DNA of 64,000 bases from Lepisosteus oculatus (Eukaryota > Chordata > Actinopteri > Semionotiformes > Lepisosteidae): contig NC_090698.1 of NCBI RefSeq assembly GCF_040954835.1, positions 66,843,284-66,907,283 on the forward strand, written 5' to 3'. Below the pieces are notes generated by a model. The model had not been told where the DNA came from, did not search any database, and was given only the letters and a program-made list of their open reading frames with translations. The translations under genes were made by a program, and so were the position numbers. Each line of letters opens with the position of its first letter. The first letter of the stretch is position 1. Of the stretch, positions 32,441 to 45,000 are shown piece by piece.

Positions 32441-33925
32441 TTATTTGAGGCTGATTTCTTTGAAAAAAGAAGCTCTTCAACATTCTGTTAAAACACTGTA
32501 AAAAGCCTCCAGATTCACTCAGCATCAACACAAAGCATCAACAAAGTAAACAGCGATAAAAATGATAGGATGTCATTTTTTTATTTTATGTATCTTTTAT
32601 CTTTTACTATTTACTCAAATTGTTTGCCAACCTGGAATTTGCAGGTATAGTTCATGCTGTGATTTTTTTGTGCATAAACATACTTGAACAGCATAAAAGG
32701 GTTTAAACTACCTCATTGAGATCAATGGCCAGATTTTGGTCAAATGTGAGGAATTCCATGTCTCCTTGTCCCAGCAGTCAGTCAGCTGACTGCCTGGAGC
32801 AGTCACTAGCCCTTAAAGGGAGCTCGGTGTAGGTGCACACGAAGAAAAGACTTCTAGTCGAAGTGCAGACAACGTACAGTAGGATAAAAGGATGACCACA
32901 GATGGATAGTTTTCTCCATCAATATTGCTGAGGGTGTGAAGGATCTGTTTATTCACCACCTATTGAAATGCTGCATGCCTCTTTATCTGCTTACATATCA
33001 TAAGCAGAATAGCCCACTTTCCCTACTTACAGTTACGTTCCACTAAGTATTTTTTTTGTACTCTTCCTTTAACACAACCTTTCTTTTTACCGATTAGATT
33101 GAGAGACGCTGTGGCCGTTGACTGTGGTGGGTGCTGGTAGACTATTCGTGCAAGTTTGCTGGGTGTTACAGCGGCATCGTGTGGCCGAGAGAGGAAGTGC
33201 AATGCCCCTTTCTGAAGGAAACGGTTGGGTAGACAACACGAGCGGCTGTTTGGGGACTTTAATTATTTCAATCCCGGTTAATTCAACGTTCGGTTAAAAT
33301 TTTACAAATCTGTTCAACATAGTCGATCTTCTAAAAGAGAACAACATGGGCGATTGAATTGCTGACAAGACAATGGCTGACGTATTTTGATGTCGCTGGT
33401 TATCTCATCCTCCCCTACTAACGGCTTTTAGAAATGTCGGCATCCTTCATGTGGAGCTATATTATTCACAGCTACATGTTGTTTGAGCTGTCTTGCGTAG
33501 GAAACTACTCGTGTGTATTAATGATATCATCTCAATGTTTATTGAACACCGAGTCATCATTGAGAAGACAAGCAAAGAATCCAGGGGAAATGAGGAAGTT
33601 CCAATGAGGCGCACCACAACGTATATCTGCAACTCAACAGACGTCAATGTGAATTAAACAACACCGTTTTATTGTTTTATTAAGGATATGGCTCCGTATC
33701 TGCTCATTTACAGCTTTAACACAGCACCTTAATGGGATGTCGGCATTATAATGTTGTTGACAGAGATTATGGTGACCCACTTATGCCGATATAAATTTGA
33801 CTGTCGACAAATACATTAACTTCCCTAGATTTCTTAACTACCCGTGACAATGAGCAGTATAAAAAGCCCTCCATTCATTTTGAAGACGACTAGGCTGGCA
33901 GATGACTCTGATATTAACATATTTT

Positions 33926-34176
33926 AGCGCTTTTGAGCTCACGTGGGTATTCGCCCTCGCCACTGCCCCCTCAGGTCAGCCCCCCACTGCTAAGGGCTCA
34001 AACTCGAGACTCTGGCATCACTCAACAGGGACCCAGCCAGTTGAGCTAAAGGGAGATCTCCCCTCAGCCCGGCGGCTGAGGTCCCTGCTATTCACAGGGA
34101 AGGGCAGTGACGTCACCGCACTGGTAAGCCGGCTCGCACAACCTGTAATGTCGGCCGTATGCGTTACAGTATCATC
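33926..34176 (-). repeat. Family E repeat with a tRNA-like core, copy 1
   Basis: The reverse complement matches 55622-55872 over about 250 bp, including TGTAACGCATACGGCC, AGCAGGGACC, GGGCTGAGGGGAGATCTCCC and TTTAGCTCAACTGGCTGGGT. The tRNA-like core here has a decayed B box (GAGTTTGAGCC). Confidence 0.7.
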
Positions 34177-35034
34177 CAGTTCAATCTGGATTCTTTGCAA
34201 TTGTTAAGCCAAAACCAGGACTGCAGACTGCACACCAGGATCCACTCTTGGATGCTGGGTGTCAGCTCCTGTTGCGACTGCAAGCCTGTCAGGAGTGTGT
34301 TTGTTAGTACCAGGTGTCAGGGGACGGGAAGTCTGTCTCGTGTTTTGGCCAGATCTCATCGGCTTTGTATAATTGGATTGTGTATTTACAGTATAGACAG
34401 CATCCAGTGCCTTCCTTGAAATACAAATTTGAGAATTATAATACAAAAAAGCGAAAAAATGCCAGAAATTCTAAATGGAATAATAGGTGGAAGAAAATTA
34501 TGGCACACTGCATTCTTTTTTTCCTGTTTAAACATTTATTATTATTTTATTAGTGTCATTATCCTTTGCATATACAGTTCTGGGGGAAAGCTAAAGATAA
34601 TGTGAAGTGAAAAATAATGGTTTTAGCAGATGCTTGCTTAGTTAACATAACTTGATGGGGATAGTTCCCAATTCATGGGAAAATATCGACTGATGCTGCT
34701 AAAGTAATTGACTTTCGTGCTTGTATTCCATTTCAAGGCACAACTGTATTGTATAAAGTATTAGTTGAACAATATCAACATTGTGCCAGTTTTTAATCCC
34801 TTATTTTTAAAACATCCCATTCAAAATAACATTTAATCACAGTTACATATAAACCTATGGAAACAACAATCGGATTCAAACTTCTGCTACCAGTAAATGC
34901 AGAAAATGATCAGGTTTGGACAGATCATCCTCAACATTTCCCCTTTATCCTTAGAAATAGTCATTTCAATAATGTTACACGAGCAGAGTGATAAGATGAT
35001 CATTTCACCCAGTCACCAATTATGGTTTCTATCC

Positions 35035-35425
35035 AAAGCAGACAGGTTGAGGTAGTGAAATCTCTTCAGTCTAGAACAGAGAAGACTGAGAGGAGACTTC
35101 ATAAAGCTTTATAAAATCCTTAGGGGAACGGACAGATTCGACCCAGAGGATTGCTTTACAGACAACGATGAAACAAAGACACAAAGTCACAACTAGAAAC
35201 GTAAAGGAAATTCATAAAGGATAGGGAACGGGAAACACTCCTTTACTCAGAGAGTACTGGGTCTTTGGAACAGACTTCCCAGGCAGCTGGTGGAGAGCTG
35301 AACTCAGAGCACCTTTAAGAAACAGCTGGACAATAATTCAGACTCACTCAGCTACCAAACCACCACACAAGCAAGGTGGTCAAATGGCCTCCTGTCATTT
35401 ACAGACCTTTCTAATGTTCTGAAAC
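35035..35425 (+). repeat. LINE fragment, C-terminal end of an L2/CR1-like reverse transcriptase ORF
   Basis: Reading through breaks, it encodes YKILRGTDRFDPEDCF, then FTQRVLGLWNRLPRQLVE and STFKKQLD. This is the conserved tail found after the reverse transcriptase domain of Jockey/L2/CR1-type LINEs (the family pattern is RVVNVWNSLP). Stops and frameshifts show it is dead. Confidence 0.65.
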
Positions 35426-36507
35426 ACCACAGTCCACTGAATGAGCGGCCCTCTCTTGGCCTGTTCACTCACATGGTAATGGGGGGTGCAGTGACCTACT
35501 ATATGTGACTGAGCACTGTCAAGCACAGAGTGACCTGAAAGGATTGTCTTTTTAATCCCGAAAAATCGCATGAAAAAGGACAGCTTGTGTATCAGGTGCT
35601 ACAGCACAAAGCCTGTTTGCATATGAAAGGGCCTGTAGCACATGCAGTGAAGCTGACTTAATGGTTAAACCTTTCTCTAAGAAAACACACTGTTTCCCTC
35701 AGTGATCAAACTTCATTCGCATATCCTCCTTGCAGGGATTCTGGAGTGTATAATTGAAAAAAAAAAATCAGTTTTTTTTTATGCGACCTGGTTTCCAAGT
35801 TGAAATTCTGCGCTCAGAAAGACAGAGTGTCGATGCCATACAAGGTACACCAAATGTTAAGAAACGCTCTGTTACAGCTATTGGAAGTGACTACTGAGGT
35901 GTCTTAAGAATCTAGAGACAATGATCTCTCCTGGTTAGTGGCTGCATTTTTTAGAATAAGGACAGGGTCCCCTTGCTACAGTATGTACTGTAGCACTCAG
36001 ATTTATAGGGAGAGAGATTTAATTTTAGGTAGCATTCTGTTTTATTCAGAAGGAAGGTTTAACTCTCTTGTTGTCCTGTGTAGGTGTTGTGTGTTGTTTA
36101 GAGTGTGTCATTGTCATTGTTAATAAATATTAACATGACTAATTGATTCTTCTTCTCACCAAATCTGTGCCAGAGAACAAAAATCCCAAGTGCTTCTAAT
36201 TATTCCATCATCCACTCAGGTATATTTTGTAGGCTTTTCATTTATAAACTGGGGGTTATGATTATTTAAGTTCACTTATCAATTATCCTGTTTGGTATTT
36301 TTGGTATTTCACTATTTTGTAACCCCCCATTTGTAACACTATTCAATAATTAAAAACCCACTCGTGTTTTGTGAGGAGTGTTGCGTAAAAATACATGCAG
36401 TCTCAAGGCAAAAAGAAACTTCTCAAGCAACTATTATTCCGCATGTTTCCCAACAACAACATATGGCTGAGGGCCAAGCTCCTGACCATAGAATGAGGAG
36501 ATTACCT

Positions 36508-36669
36508 GGCAGGATTGGTAAATTCATTGGCTTCTGTGAAAACTGGCCCTGGTGTGAGTGTGTGTGTCCTGTGATAAACGGGTGTCTTTTGCCTCTCGCT
36601 TGCTAGGACAGGACTCAGTTATCCCGCGACCCCGCATTGGATGAAACAATTAGAAAATGGATGGATGGA
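36508..36669 (+). repeat. SINE family A, 5'-truncated
   Basis: It begins within the 'gcaggattggtaaattcatt' region and continues through 'ccctggtgtgagtgtgtgtg', TTGCTAGGACAGGACTCAG and AATTAGAAAATGGATGGATGG. 5' truncation is typical of retroposition. Confidence 0.7.
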
Positions 36670-37124
36670 AATTCCAGTGTGATCTTAAAACCGCCTTTTA
36701 GGGATGGCCTCCTTTTCAATTTTCAGCAGAGGCTGAGCAGTAGTCGTTGGTAGTGAAGTGAAAGAAACTGGCATCGTTTTAATTCCATCAGCCTCAGAGC
36801 GATTTGGTGTGATTCCTGTGACAGCAGCACAAACTGTTCGCTCGGAGACATTGCTCCGCTGGACACCCACTTGGGAAAGAAGAGAAATGTAAATGAGGCC
36901 AAGCACGAGTGTTTCATTTGTTTTTAAGCAGTGATATAACAAAGTTGATTGGCAAGGGGGATTTTGTCTAGTTTAATTCTGAACACAACAAGAAAGGACC
37001 TATTCATGACAAATCTAAAGAAAAAAAAGCTGCACTCAGGTACTGTAGAAAGTGATTTGCTCAGCAAAGCTTTTCATTCCCTTTGCCCTTAAGAAAATAA
37101 ATATATTTTGATATTAAGTATATA

Positions 37125-37500
37125 TATACTGTTGGAAAAAAGAAACACCTCCTCCTCCACACTCTGGCCCTCCTGTCTGCGTGGGACAGGCTGAAGAGTG
37201 ACTCATCTGGGAAGAGGACCTGATGCCACTGCTGACGAGTCCATCACAGCCTCTGTCTGGCCCAAGCCAGTTGGGTGTGACGTCTCGGAGGCCTTGCTCG
37301 AAGGCTAGTGGCATGGAGCATCACTGTCCTGTCACTGATGTGGGCATTTTCAGCAGCAGTACGGGTGGCAGATCTGAAATGATCTCTCAGATGGACCAGT
37401 CTGATGCGTCGGTCCTGCTCTGGTGTGGTCACTCGAGGGCGACCGGATCTTGGACAGTCACCTGTCCTGCCGGTCTGCTGAAACAGTACCAGAGAGGTTA
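37125..37500 (-). pseudogene. Tc1-like transposase fragment
   Basis: The minus strand encodes QTGRTGDCPRSGRPRVTTP, EQDRRIRLVHLRDHFRSATR, then HISDRTVMLHATSLRARPPR. These are the helix-turn-helix and linker blocks of Tc1 transposases (family pattern GRPR.T....D). The sequence continues toward the DDE region in other frames near 37200-37140. Ends and most of the catalytic domain are missing or shifted. Confidence 0.75.
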
Positions 37501-38766
37501 GCATATATTTCCCCATAGCTCTGTGGTGCTGGGTTTGATTCTGGACTGAGGTGCCTTCTGTGTGATCTAGCATTTTTCTTGGAGCTGTGGTTTCCTCTCA
37601 CTGTCCCATATGTGGGCTAGGTTTAACAGGCTGTTCTGAATGGTCTCTTGATTAGATGGATTGACCTTCTACCCCGGACAAGAGCTGTCATTCTTTTTCT
37701 GTCCCGACCTGTCCTCCTGGAATACACTCAGCGTGACAGAGACCCAGACTGGGACAAGCAGCGTGATGGATACGAACAGCCAAAGAAATCATCAAAGGAG
37801 ATGACAAAAACCCAAGTGCAGAGCAAGAAGAGAAATGAATTCACTCCTGGAATTCGTCAGTACCTGTAGTTCAGAGAAGCTTAGAAGTTTTTTTTTAAAC
37901 CACTGCTGTAGACCATCAGACAAATACAGGGCTGGCATTTCTCCCAGTTTATTAGGGATACAGTTGAGAGAATGACCTACATATTCAATAATCTAGGGAA
38001 TTAGTCTTAGTAAAAGTTACAAGGCCTCCATGGATGCATTCGCTTACAGAAATCTTCCTAGATGAAGTACTGCATTTAGAAATTCAAGCTTTTAATTGAC
38101 TATTAATTGTGCTATAGGCAACAGGAATATTAAGGCCACGTTCTTGTAGAAGTATAGAAAACAAAGGATTTAATTTCCATCTTAATTTCCTGAAATATCA
38201 TCTTTCAATGGTTAAATGAGATAAATAGTCTCTCAGCATTATTTTTTTTTTCAGTTAACTAAAACTTTGAGCCTGACATGGTGATTACTACCCTCTTAAA
38301 CTTACCACCAGAATATGCAATGCCCTGAAGACTTCCTGCCAGCTTTTAACAGTTTAACATTGGCCTACTAACCACACTCTTCCAAGATCTGTCTTTACCT
38401 CTGGTAAGCTCCCTCTGGTAAGCGTTATAGGAGCATAAAGGCACAAACTTCCAGATTCAGAGACAGTTTCCTCCCACAAGCTGTCAGATTACTGAACTCG
38501 ACCCCTACCACTGGCTCACACTGATGTTTTTTTTTTTAAGTTGTATGTAATTTAATTTGTTGTTGTTGCTGCTGTCCTTTGTTTATGGTTTTGGTGATTC
38601 CTTTGATGTCTTTGTATTGGAGCATACATGCAAATAAGCATTGCATTGCACTTGTGTATACAGTATGAATAGAAATCCTAGACTTGTATAGGAAAGCCCG
38701 GTCGTTGTAGGAAGTGGTACTGGTGGGGAAAATTAGTGGTTTGTTTTAAAAATGGTGGTGGCATAG

Positions 38767-39127
38767 GGTAGCACGATGGTTCAATGGTTAGCAGTGCTGG
38801 GGCCCTGGGCTTAGTTCCTGGGGTATTATCTATGTGGTGTTTGCAAGTTCTTCTTGTGTGTGTGTGTGTGTGTGTGTGTGCGGGGGGCGGGGGTTTCCTC
38901 TGGGTGCCCCAGTTTACTCCCACATAGCAACATAGCAAGTTAATTGGCTTCTGGGTGAATTGGCCCTGGTATGAATGTTTGTTTGCGTTTTTGTGTCTGT
39001 GTGTGAGCTCACAATAGACTGATGCCCCATCTAGTGTGTATCCTGCCTTGCGCCCATTGCTTGCTGGGATGGACTCAGGCCCCTCTGCAACCTTCAATTG
39101 GATAAAAGTGGTGAGAAAATGGATGGA
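38767..39127 (+). repeat. SINE family A with an expanded GT run
   Basis: The head GGTAGCACGATGGTTCAATG, the body with a (GT)n microsatellite at about 38857-38881, then 'gcccattgcttgctgggatg' and the AAAATGGATGGAGG tail. Confidence 0.75.
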
Positions 39128-39129
39128 GG

Positions 39130-39420
39130 TCCTGGTATGGTGATTGCCGACACTGTGCTGTCCTTTGGATGAGATGTTAAACTGAAGTCCCGAAGGTCTT
39201 TAAACAGATCCTGGTAATGTTCATAAAGATAACAGTGTCTATCCTGGAGAAATTCCACTCCGTATTCGTACAGTCTGGCCTGCTTGAAGTTCCCATTAAT
39301 TCAGTTGGTGGTGTCATATCTCTACCAGTCTTGCTGTTTACTGGGGCTGCTGGTGCATGAAGGCTTTTACACGTCAGTGATGGGATTCTTTGGGATGAAA
39401 AGGGCTACATAACTTACACT
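39130..39420 (+). repeat. SINE with a family C-like body
   Basis: It shares 'tcctttggatgagatgttaa' and ACTGAAGTCCC with the centre of family C, but the 3' half differs ('ttactggggctgctggtgca') and it ends near AAAAGGGCTACATAACTTAC. Possibly a sister SINE sharing the central domain. Confidence 0.5.
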
Positions 39421-39940
39421 AATACCTCCTCACTCTAAACAGTGGGAGTCATCAACTAAATGTGGGCTTCACTGTCATTATAAAACTGCTTCTGCGCTTG
39501 TGTGGTTGTCACAACTCAACTCTTCTCAGACTATGTCAATGAGTGAAGAGCAGTCCTTGTCCACAGTGCCAGTAACATCTACAGTACCATTTGGATTTAA
39601 TGTGGACTGTAGTGTCTGTATGCAGTGACCTGATTGTCTCTCCACAGTTCCTTGGATATCTACTCTAGCAGGCAGGGAAGGTAGGTCATGCCCTTGTTCC
39701 TCATGGGGCTGCTACAGTACATTCAGTCTTCTTTCTTCTCTATGTGGCTCCTGCCATCAAACAGGGGGTGTTTGGACATTTGCTCACTACTCAATCTCAG
39801 GTTTACGGCCTCCGGCTTCTGTCTCTCACCACAGACTGAAGACCTCTTCAAAGACAGACACAAGTGCCGGAGCTCGAAGACAAACACGTAACAGGTCTGA
39901 TAGTGAGGTTGAGACATTTAAGGCAATGTCACATGAAGCA

Positions 39941-40022
39941 AAAGAGGTGGCCAAGTGGTTAAGGTGATGGACTGCTAATCTGTTGTGCTCTGCATGCATG
40001 GGTCTGAATCCCATCCTGGTTG
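39941..40022 (+). pseudogene. tRNA-Ser(GCT) pseudogene
   Basis: The 82-nt sequence aligns along its whole length with a serine tRNA: GAGGTGGCCAAGTGGTTAAG, the anticodon arm GACTGCTAATC (anticodon GCT), a long variable arm TTGTGCTCTGCATGC, and the T arm GGGTCTGAATCCC. The TTCGA of the T loop is changed to TCTGA and the acceptor stem has two mismatches, so it is a pseudogene. Confidence 0.8.
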
Positions 40023-40694
40023 ATCTCAACGTCTGACATCTGTGCCATTGCTACGTTTTGTTTGCGTTCTTTTGTTTTCTTGCTCCTGTACTAGAGCAGG
40101 GATATTTCTAACAGTGGTTGAACATGGTATAGTAGGCTAACATCAAGATCATGTGGCCCACAAGCAGTGACAGTATCAGTATCAGATGAGGCTGCAGTAC
40201 TTTGGTTTAGGAACAGCCTAAGTGCAAAAAAGTAGGCTGAAGAGTAGGCTGATAAATTGTATTATGGAAAAATGTGTCTGTCCAGTAAAGTGTCAGACAA
40301 GCAAGCCTGCTTTACAAGAGCCAGCAATGTCAAGCATGACCAAAACTGTCAAATCGTTTCCCTTTTTTTAGAGCTACCTTGGCCAACATCAACATTATTG
40401 AGATTGGTGGCATGATAAAAATAAATCAAAATTACAGATGGCCCGCTCACTCAGCATAAGTGCGTTCTGGTGACCAGTGTCTTGTAATGTTTTCTATGGA
40501 AGACTTTGCTAGGTGTGGTTAGTAATGTTAGCTAACAGCCTGTGAAGGTCCTGGTGCAGGAGACTGTTTCAGCATTCCTGGGCTATGTGGAGTGCTCAGA
40601 TTATGTGGTGATGTGGGCCCCCATCTCAACATATGAGAAAACAAGAGCTTTTGACAGGCATGGTGTGAAAGGACGAACACAAGGAATTATCTCC

Positions 40695-40946
40695 ATCCCA
40701 GATGGGAGACCTCTGGGAAAGCTAAGGTTGCTGCTGGAAGAGGTGTTAATGGGACCAATAGGGGGCACTCACCTTGTGGTCTGTGTGGCTCTTAATGCCC
40801 AGTATAGTGTTGGGGACATACTGTAGGTGATGTGCGGTGAGGATACTGGCAAACTTTGGTTGCCATGGCATCATCCAGGTGGGGGCTACACACTGGAGGT
40901 AGACGGGGGTCCCCATTACCTGTAAAGCGCTTTGGGTGGAGTGCCT
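40695..40946 (+). repeat. 5S-derived SINE (family C) with deletions
   Basis: It retains CAGATGGGAGACCTCTGGG (end of the 5S head), 'gctgctggaagaggtgttaa' and the tail 'gtccccattacctgtaaagc', GCTTTGGGTGGAGTG. The central block with the 'cattaaaaatccc' phrase is deleted. Confidence 0.75.
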
Positions 40947-41100
40947 CAGTGCCTCATTTTGCAAAATACAACAAACGTGCGGAGTCTTATGTTAATCTTA
41001 CTATCGTGCAAACACTTAAAAGGAAAGTTTTTCGGGAAAATTACTAAATTCCTACATTAATAACATTAAAGAACGCCTTTAATACATTACCCAATGCAAG

Positions 41101-42016
41101 TCTTTTTTTTTTCTTCTCTAAATCCCATCTAGCCCAATCGGGGCAAAATTATATACCATTCAGCTACGGTACGATGAACTGACGAGCATTTCAACCATTT
41201 ACGATTGCGGACTTTTGCGAAGCGGCATACCCTGGGGGAAGAAAAGTGAGACGCAACCAGGCTGGAACTGGACTCACGAGTAAAATAGATTTTACGGAAA
41301 AGACGTGCTGCACTGTGAGAGGGAGTGGGAGAGAGAGAGAGTGGCAAACCCGCAGGAACTCCCTGTTCTAATGGATATTTGCACATTGTTACGGATTTGG
41401 CAACAGCTCCGCGAGTGTGCGGGTACTTTGGCAGACGGGGATCACAGAGTTCTCATACAGTACTTCTGATAGGCGTGCAAAGCGCACTGAAGCTCCTCTG
41501 TTCCCAATCCCCCTGCAACAGTTCTGCTTGCTTAGACAGAATAACATGCCCATAATAGGACCGCGGTGGCCGTACCATTTCTACTTATTTTGCAGGGGTG
41601 TTGCTGCAGAACACTTTGTTTGCAAAGTTAATAAACGAAACAATCTAACTGGCTGCATGTTCTAGGATATGCATCTGCAGGCCGATGTCGTTAAGGGAGC
41701 GGGGCACGACTGGTTCTGATGGGTGAGGACCTCGCGATTGGTTTATTAGCTCTCATCAGTTGAGGACTGATACCAGATTAGAGACAGCCGAGGCCCCGGA
41801 TGGGTATCTGAATTGACTAATCCACACTGTCCCAAGGATCGAGATCAAGAGCCCAGCGATAAGTACAGAAGATCGAATTTTAGTTGGGAAATGTGGGTGT
41901 TGAGTCGATGATATTTGTCTTGGAAATCATGTGAAACCAGAAGGGAAGGGGATTCAAGTGAGGAACTCACCGAAGCTCATGGCAAATAACTTGAAATTCG
42001 GTTTATAAACTGTACC
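41101..42016 (+). promoter_or_regulatory. Presumed aff1 promoter and 5' leader
   Basis: This stretch before the aff1 start codon is richer in GC and CpG than the flanks (for example GGACCGCGGTGGCCG at about 41560) and has a GAGAGAGAGAG run at about 41330-41341. No TATA box is evident, which fits a broadly expressed CpG-type promoter. The exact transcription start cannot be seen. Confidence 0.4.
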
Positions 42017-42033
42017 ATGGCTGCTCGGTCAAG
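42017..42033 (+). CDS. aff1: aff1 exon 1, coding part
   Basis: Seventeen coding nucleotides, five codons plus two bases, before a consensus GTAAGG donor. Too short to be found by open-frame length; it is called because it completes the serine codon with exon 2 and gives the family N-terminus MAA.SSLYN. Confidence 0.88.
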
Positions 42034-45000
42034 GTAAGGCAGATGCATTTAAATATGTTTTAATTATTTGCGTTTGGCGACGGAGACAAACATTGTGTAA
42101 GTTTAGCCTTGGATGAACGTCATTTGAAGGGGGGAAGTGCAATTTATGCTCGGCAATAAGCACGCAAAATGTTATTGAAAGCGTCGCATAAACAGATTGC
42201 TTCTGAAGGATAGAAGCACCTGGAAATAGGAGTGCTCGGAGCTGCGTTATGATGTGATTTGCTATCTATTGATTGCTAGTTTTAAGTCTTATTATTTAAC
42301 AAACTTGCTTTTTTACGATGTAGGTGATTTTACTCAACACTGAGACTTTCTAGTCTCCCCAGGAACCTAATTGTCGGACAGTTTTCTCTATACTGTACGC
42401 ATGCATAAATGTTTACGATCCCTACGTTTAAACGCACTCATCTATTTTCTGTCAAGAGGCTGCGTCTGTTCGGTAACCCTCATTTTGAAGTTGAAGCCCA
42501 CGAAGGGCGAATGTTAAAACATTGTTGCACAAAGCCGGGCAGCATTTTGTTGACCGATGCTGAAATCGTTTCAAAATACAAACAGGAATTGAATGTTAAA
42601 AGACTTGTCTAAATCGACTGTAATCAACATCGGTGAGCACTGTACGCGATATTCTGGCTAAGTATACTCCTGTGAATGGGAAGAATCGCTGCTAGGAACA
42701 CGACGCAGTGTATGCAGAAGTTTTGTTATGTGGGATATTATAAATGCCGTTTAGCTTCCTATAAAATATTGTATGTGGTTATGTGCTGACGGGGCCGCAG
42801 GCGTTCAGAAGTCCGAGCAGTTAATTGCCTGTTTTAGTGTCTGAACTACACTTATTGCCCAGTTTGACAAACAACAACAAAAACAAATGTTAACATGCAT
42901 GCATGGCCTCTGAGCCAATTAAGCGTCGGCTTAGCTTTAAAAAAGATTTAAGGACATTTCGTTCTGAAATTTGATATTTTAATCAGGTGATGAGATAATT
43001 GCTGAAGACAAAAAAAAAACCCACCATGCTATTGTTGACCACATTTAAAAGGAAGCACTTTATAAATGCCCGTCTTATACCATAGAGTAGTAAGGCCTCT
43101 GCCGTGTTTTTGCAAATTGTGAAGTTTTGTGAAACGACATCAACGTTTTTGCTTCATTTGAACTGTTTCTTAAGAGGGAAAAAGAGAGAAAGTTCATCCA
43201 TAGAAATGCTGTGTATGTGAGACGTGTACTTGCCCTTTTCGTGAACTCTGAAAGAGCATACCCTTTTGAAAGAGTATAGCTTGCCTTTTTATGAAATTGT
43301 CAGTTTCACAGCTGAGGTGACATGTAAACTGTACACGATCAGAGCTGCCTTAATTGGCAAACTTCTCTTGCCGTTTGCAACTGAATAGCTACTGAAAGCA
43401 GGTCAGGTAGCGTGTTTATTTTGATTCCGTAGTGCCCTTTTTTCACTTGGTACACGTACAGGCCTAGACTTCTTTTATCAATAACGCATATCAGAATTGC
43501 TTTACAGAAGGAACAGTCATAAGATATCCAAGGGCACCAGAACATGCGCCAAAGACCGACTTTTTTCCAAATGTGTGATAACCAGTAGCCTGACGAGAAA
43601 GTTATATGTAGTTAGGAAGGCCTTGACGGTCTCCTCTCACGTTTTAATCGCCAGAGGCAGTCACAAAATGAATGTGGTAGGGATAGAATTAAAACTGGTG
43701 TTGGCAAAGCTCCTTGGTCCACTTCAGTTTATTGCTACTGGTGGTGAAGCAGGAATATGTGGACCTTCTCTGTGCATGTAGTTCAAACTTCTGACCTTAT
43801 CAGTTCTCACGGGGCTGTGGCAGCTGAGGGCCGTGGTGCCCCTAACTTTCCATTTCCACCGGAGGTCTTGAAATACCTGATGATCTGATTGTTGGGCAAA
43901 CTGGACCAGCTGAACACCTTCCCCCAGTTCGTTAGAGATGTGTGTGAACAGTATAATAATGATTGCTTACACTTATATAGCGCTTTTCTGGACACTCCAC
44001 TCAAAGCGCTTTACAGGTAATGGGGACTCCCCTCCACCACCACCAGTGTGCAGCATCCACCTGGATGATGCGACGGCAGCCATAGTGTGCCAGAAGGCTC
44101 ACCACACATCAGCTATCCCGTTGAACTGAAAAGCCTACAGCTCCCAGAACCCAAGCTGCCTCAGTGCTGTGTGCTTTTTGTGTGTTCTTGCTGTCCTTGT
44201 GCAGCAATACAAGGGAACAGAGCAGCTGTGACAGTGTTGTGTGTGGGCTTGGTGGTGATGCAACAGCATGGTGAAAACTCTTGACGGTCCCATAATCTTG
44301 CATTGACTACTGGATAAAACGCGGCCCTGCTACTAGCCAATTGCTGTGTCTTTGTGTTTCCGGATTCCTCCTCTTAACAGCTACGCAGAATAGATGCGCA
44401 CCAGTGCAGAGGGAGTGGGGGCTGTTTTTCGTGGAGTGAAATGTAGTGCGAGGTCAAGGCGCTGAGAGGGGTGAAACGCATGAAGATTGTCACCGTGCAG
44501 AAGGAAAGTGTTCAGAATGATGGTGGACACTTTTACTTTGTGTGTGTACATCCTGCGGTTGTTTGGAGAGGTTCCAGCTGATTTCCATTTTTGCTGATTG
44601 GAATGGGTGGGTGGGTGGGTTGGGGGGGACTACAATTTGCGTTTTGTTTTCATTGTGGTCACTGTGTGGGCTTACATGATTTTCCAGTGCCTGATTGTAA
44701 TGTGCTTGACAGTAGAGGAAAATGATCTTTCAGCAGACAGGAAGGAGAATGTAGCCGCTTTCGATGGCAGATCAAACATGTTTTGATAGCCAATAGTACA
44801 ATATCATGAAAGCAAATGAAAGATTTGCCGGTGTTTTCAGAATTATCTTGTTGCTAATAGGTTTGACCTGAATTACTAAGTGAAAATGGAAAATACACAT
44901 CTTTTTCTAGACTGTTGGCTAGCAGGTCAAAACTTAGCAACAGTCATGATTGTTAAAGCCTCGTCTGTACTATCTCTTCAGTACAATATTTGCATTGACA

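Larger units (their letters stand above)
22879..41100. other. Large intergenic region between the orphan gene and aff1
   Basis: No exon is supported over about 18 kb. Identified items are listed separately: family D (24115, 31-kb fragments excepted), family C (26741), degenerate tandem DNA (26290-26660), a possible LTR (27768-28345), family B (30272), a triplet-rich minisatellite (30556-30660), family H (32255), family E (33926), a LINE fragment (35035), family A (36508, 38767), a Tc1 fragment (37125), a tRNA-Ser copy (39941) and a family C deletion copy (40695). The stretches 22879-24110, 24245-26280, 28960-30270, 32440-33925 and 34180-35030 hold nothing I can identify. Confidence 0.5.

Noticed and set aside
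38678-39097. A 139-aa minus-strand frame with a His-Thr repeat
   Set aside because: It is the reverse of a family A SINE; the His-Thr run is its GT microsatellite.
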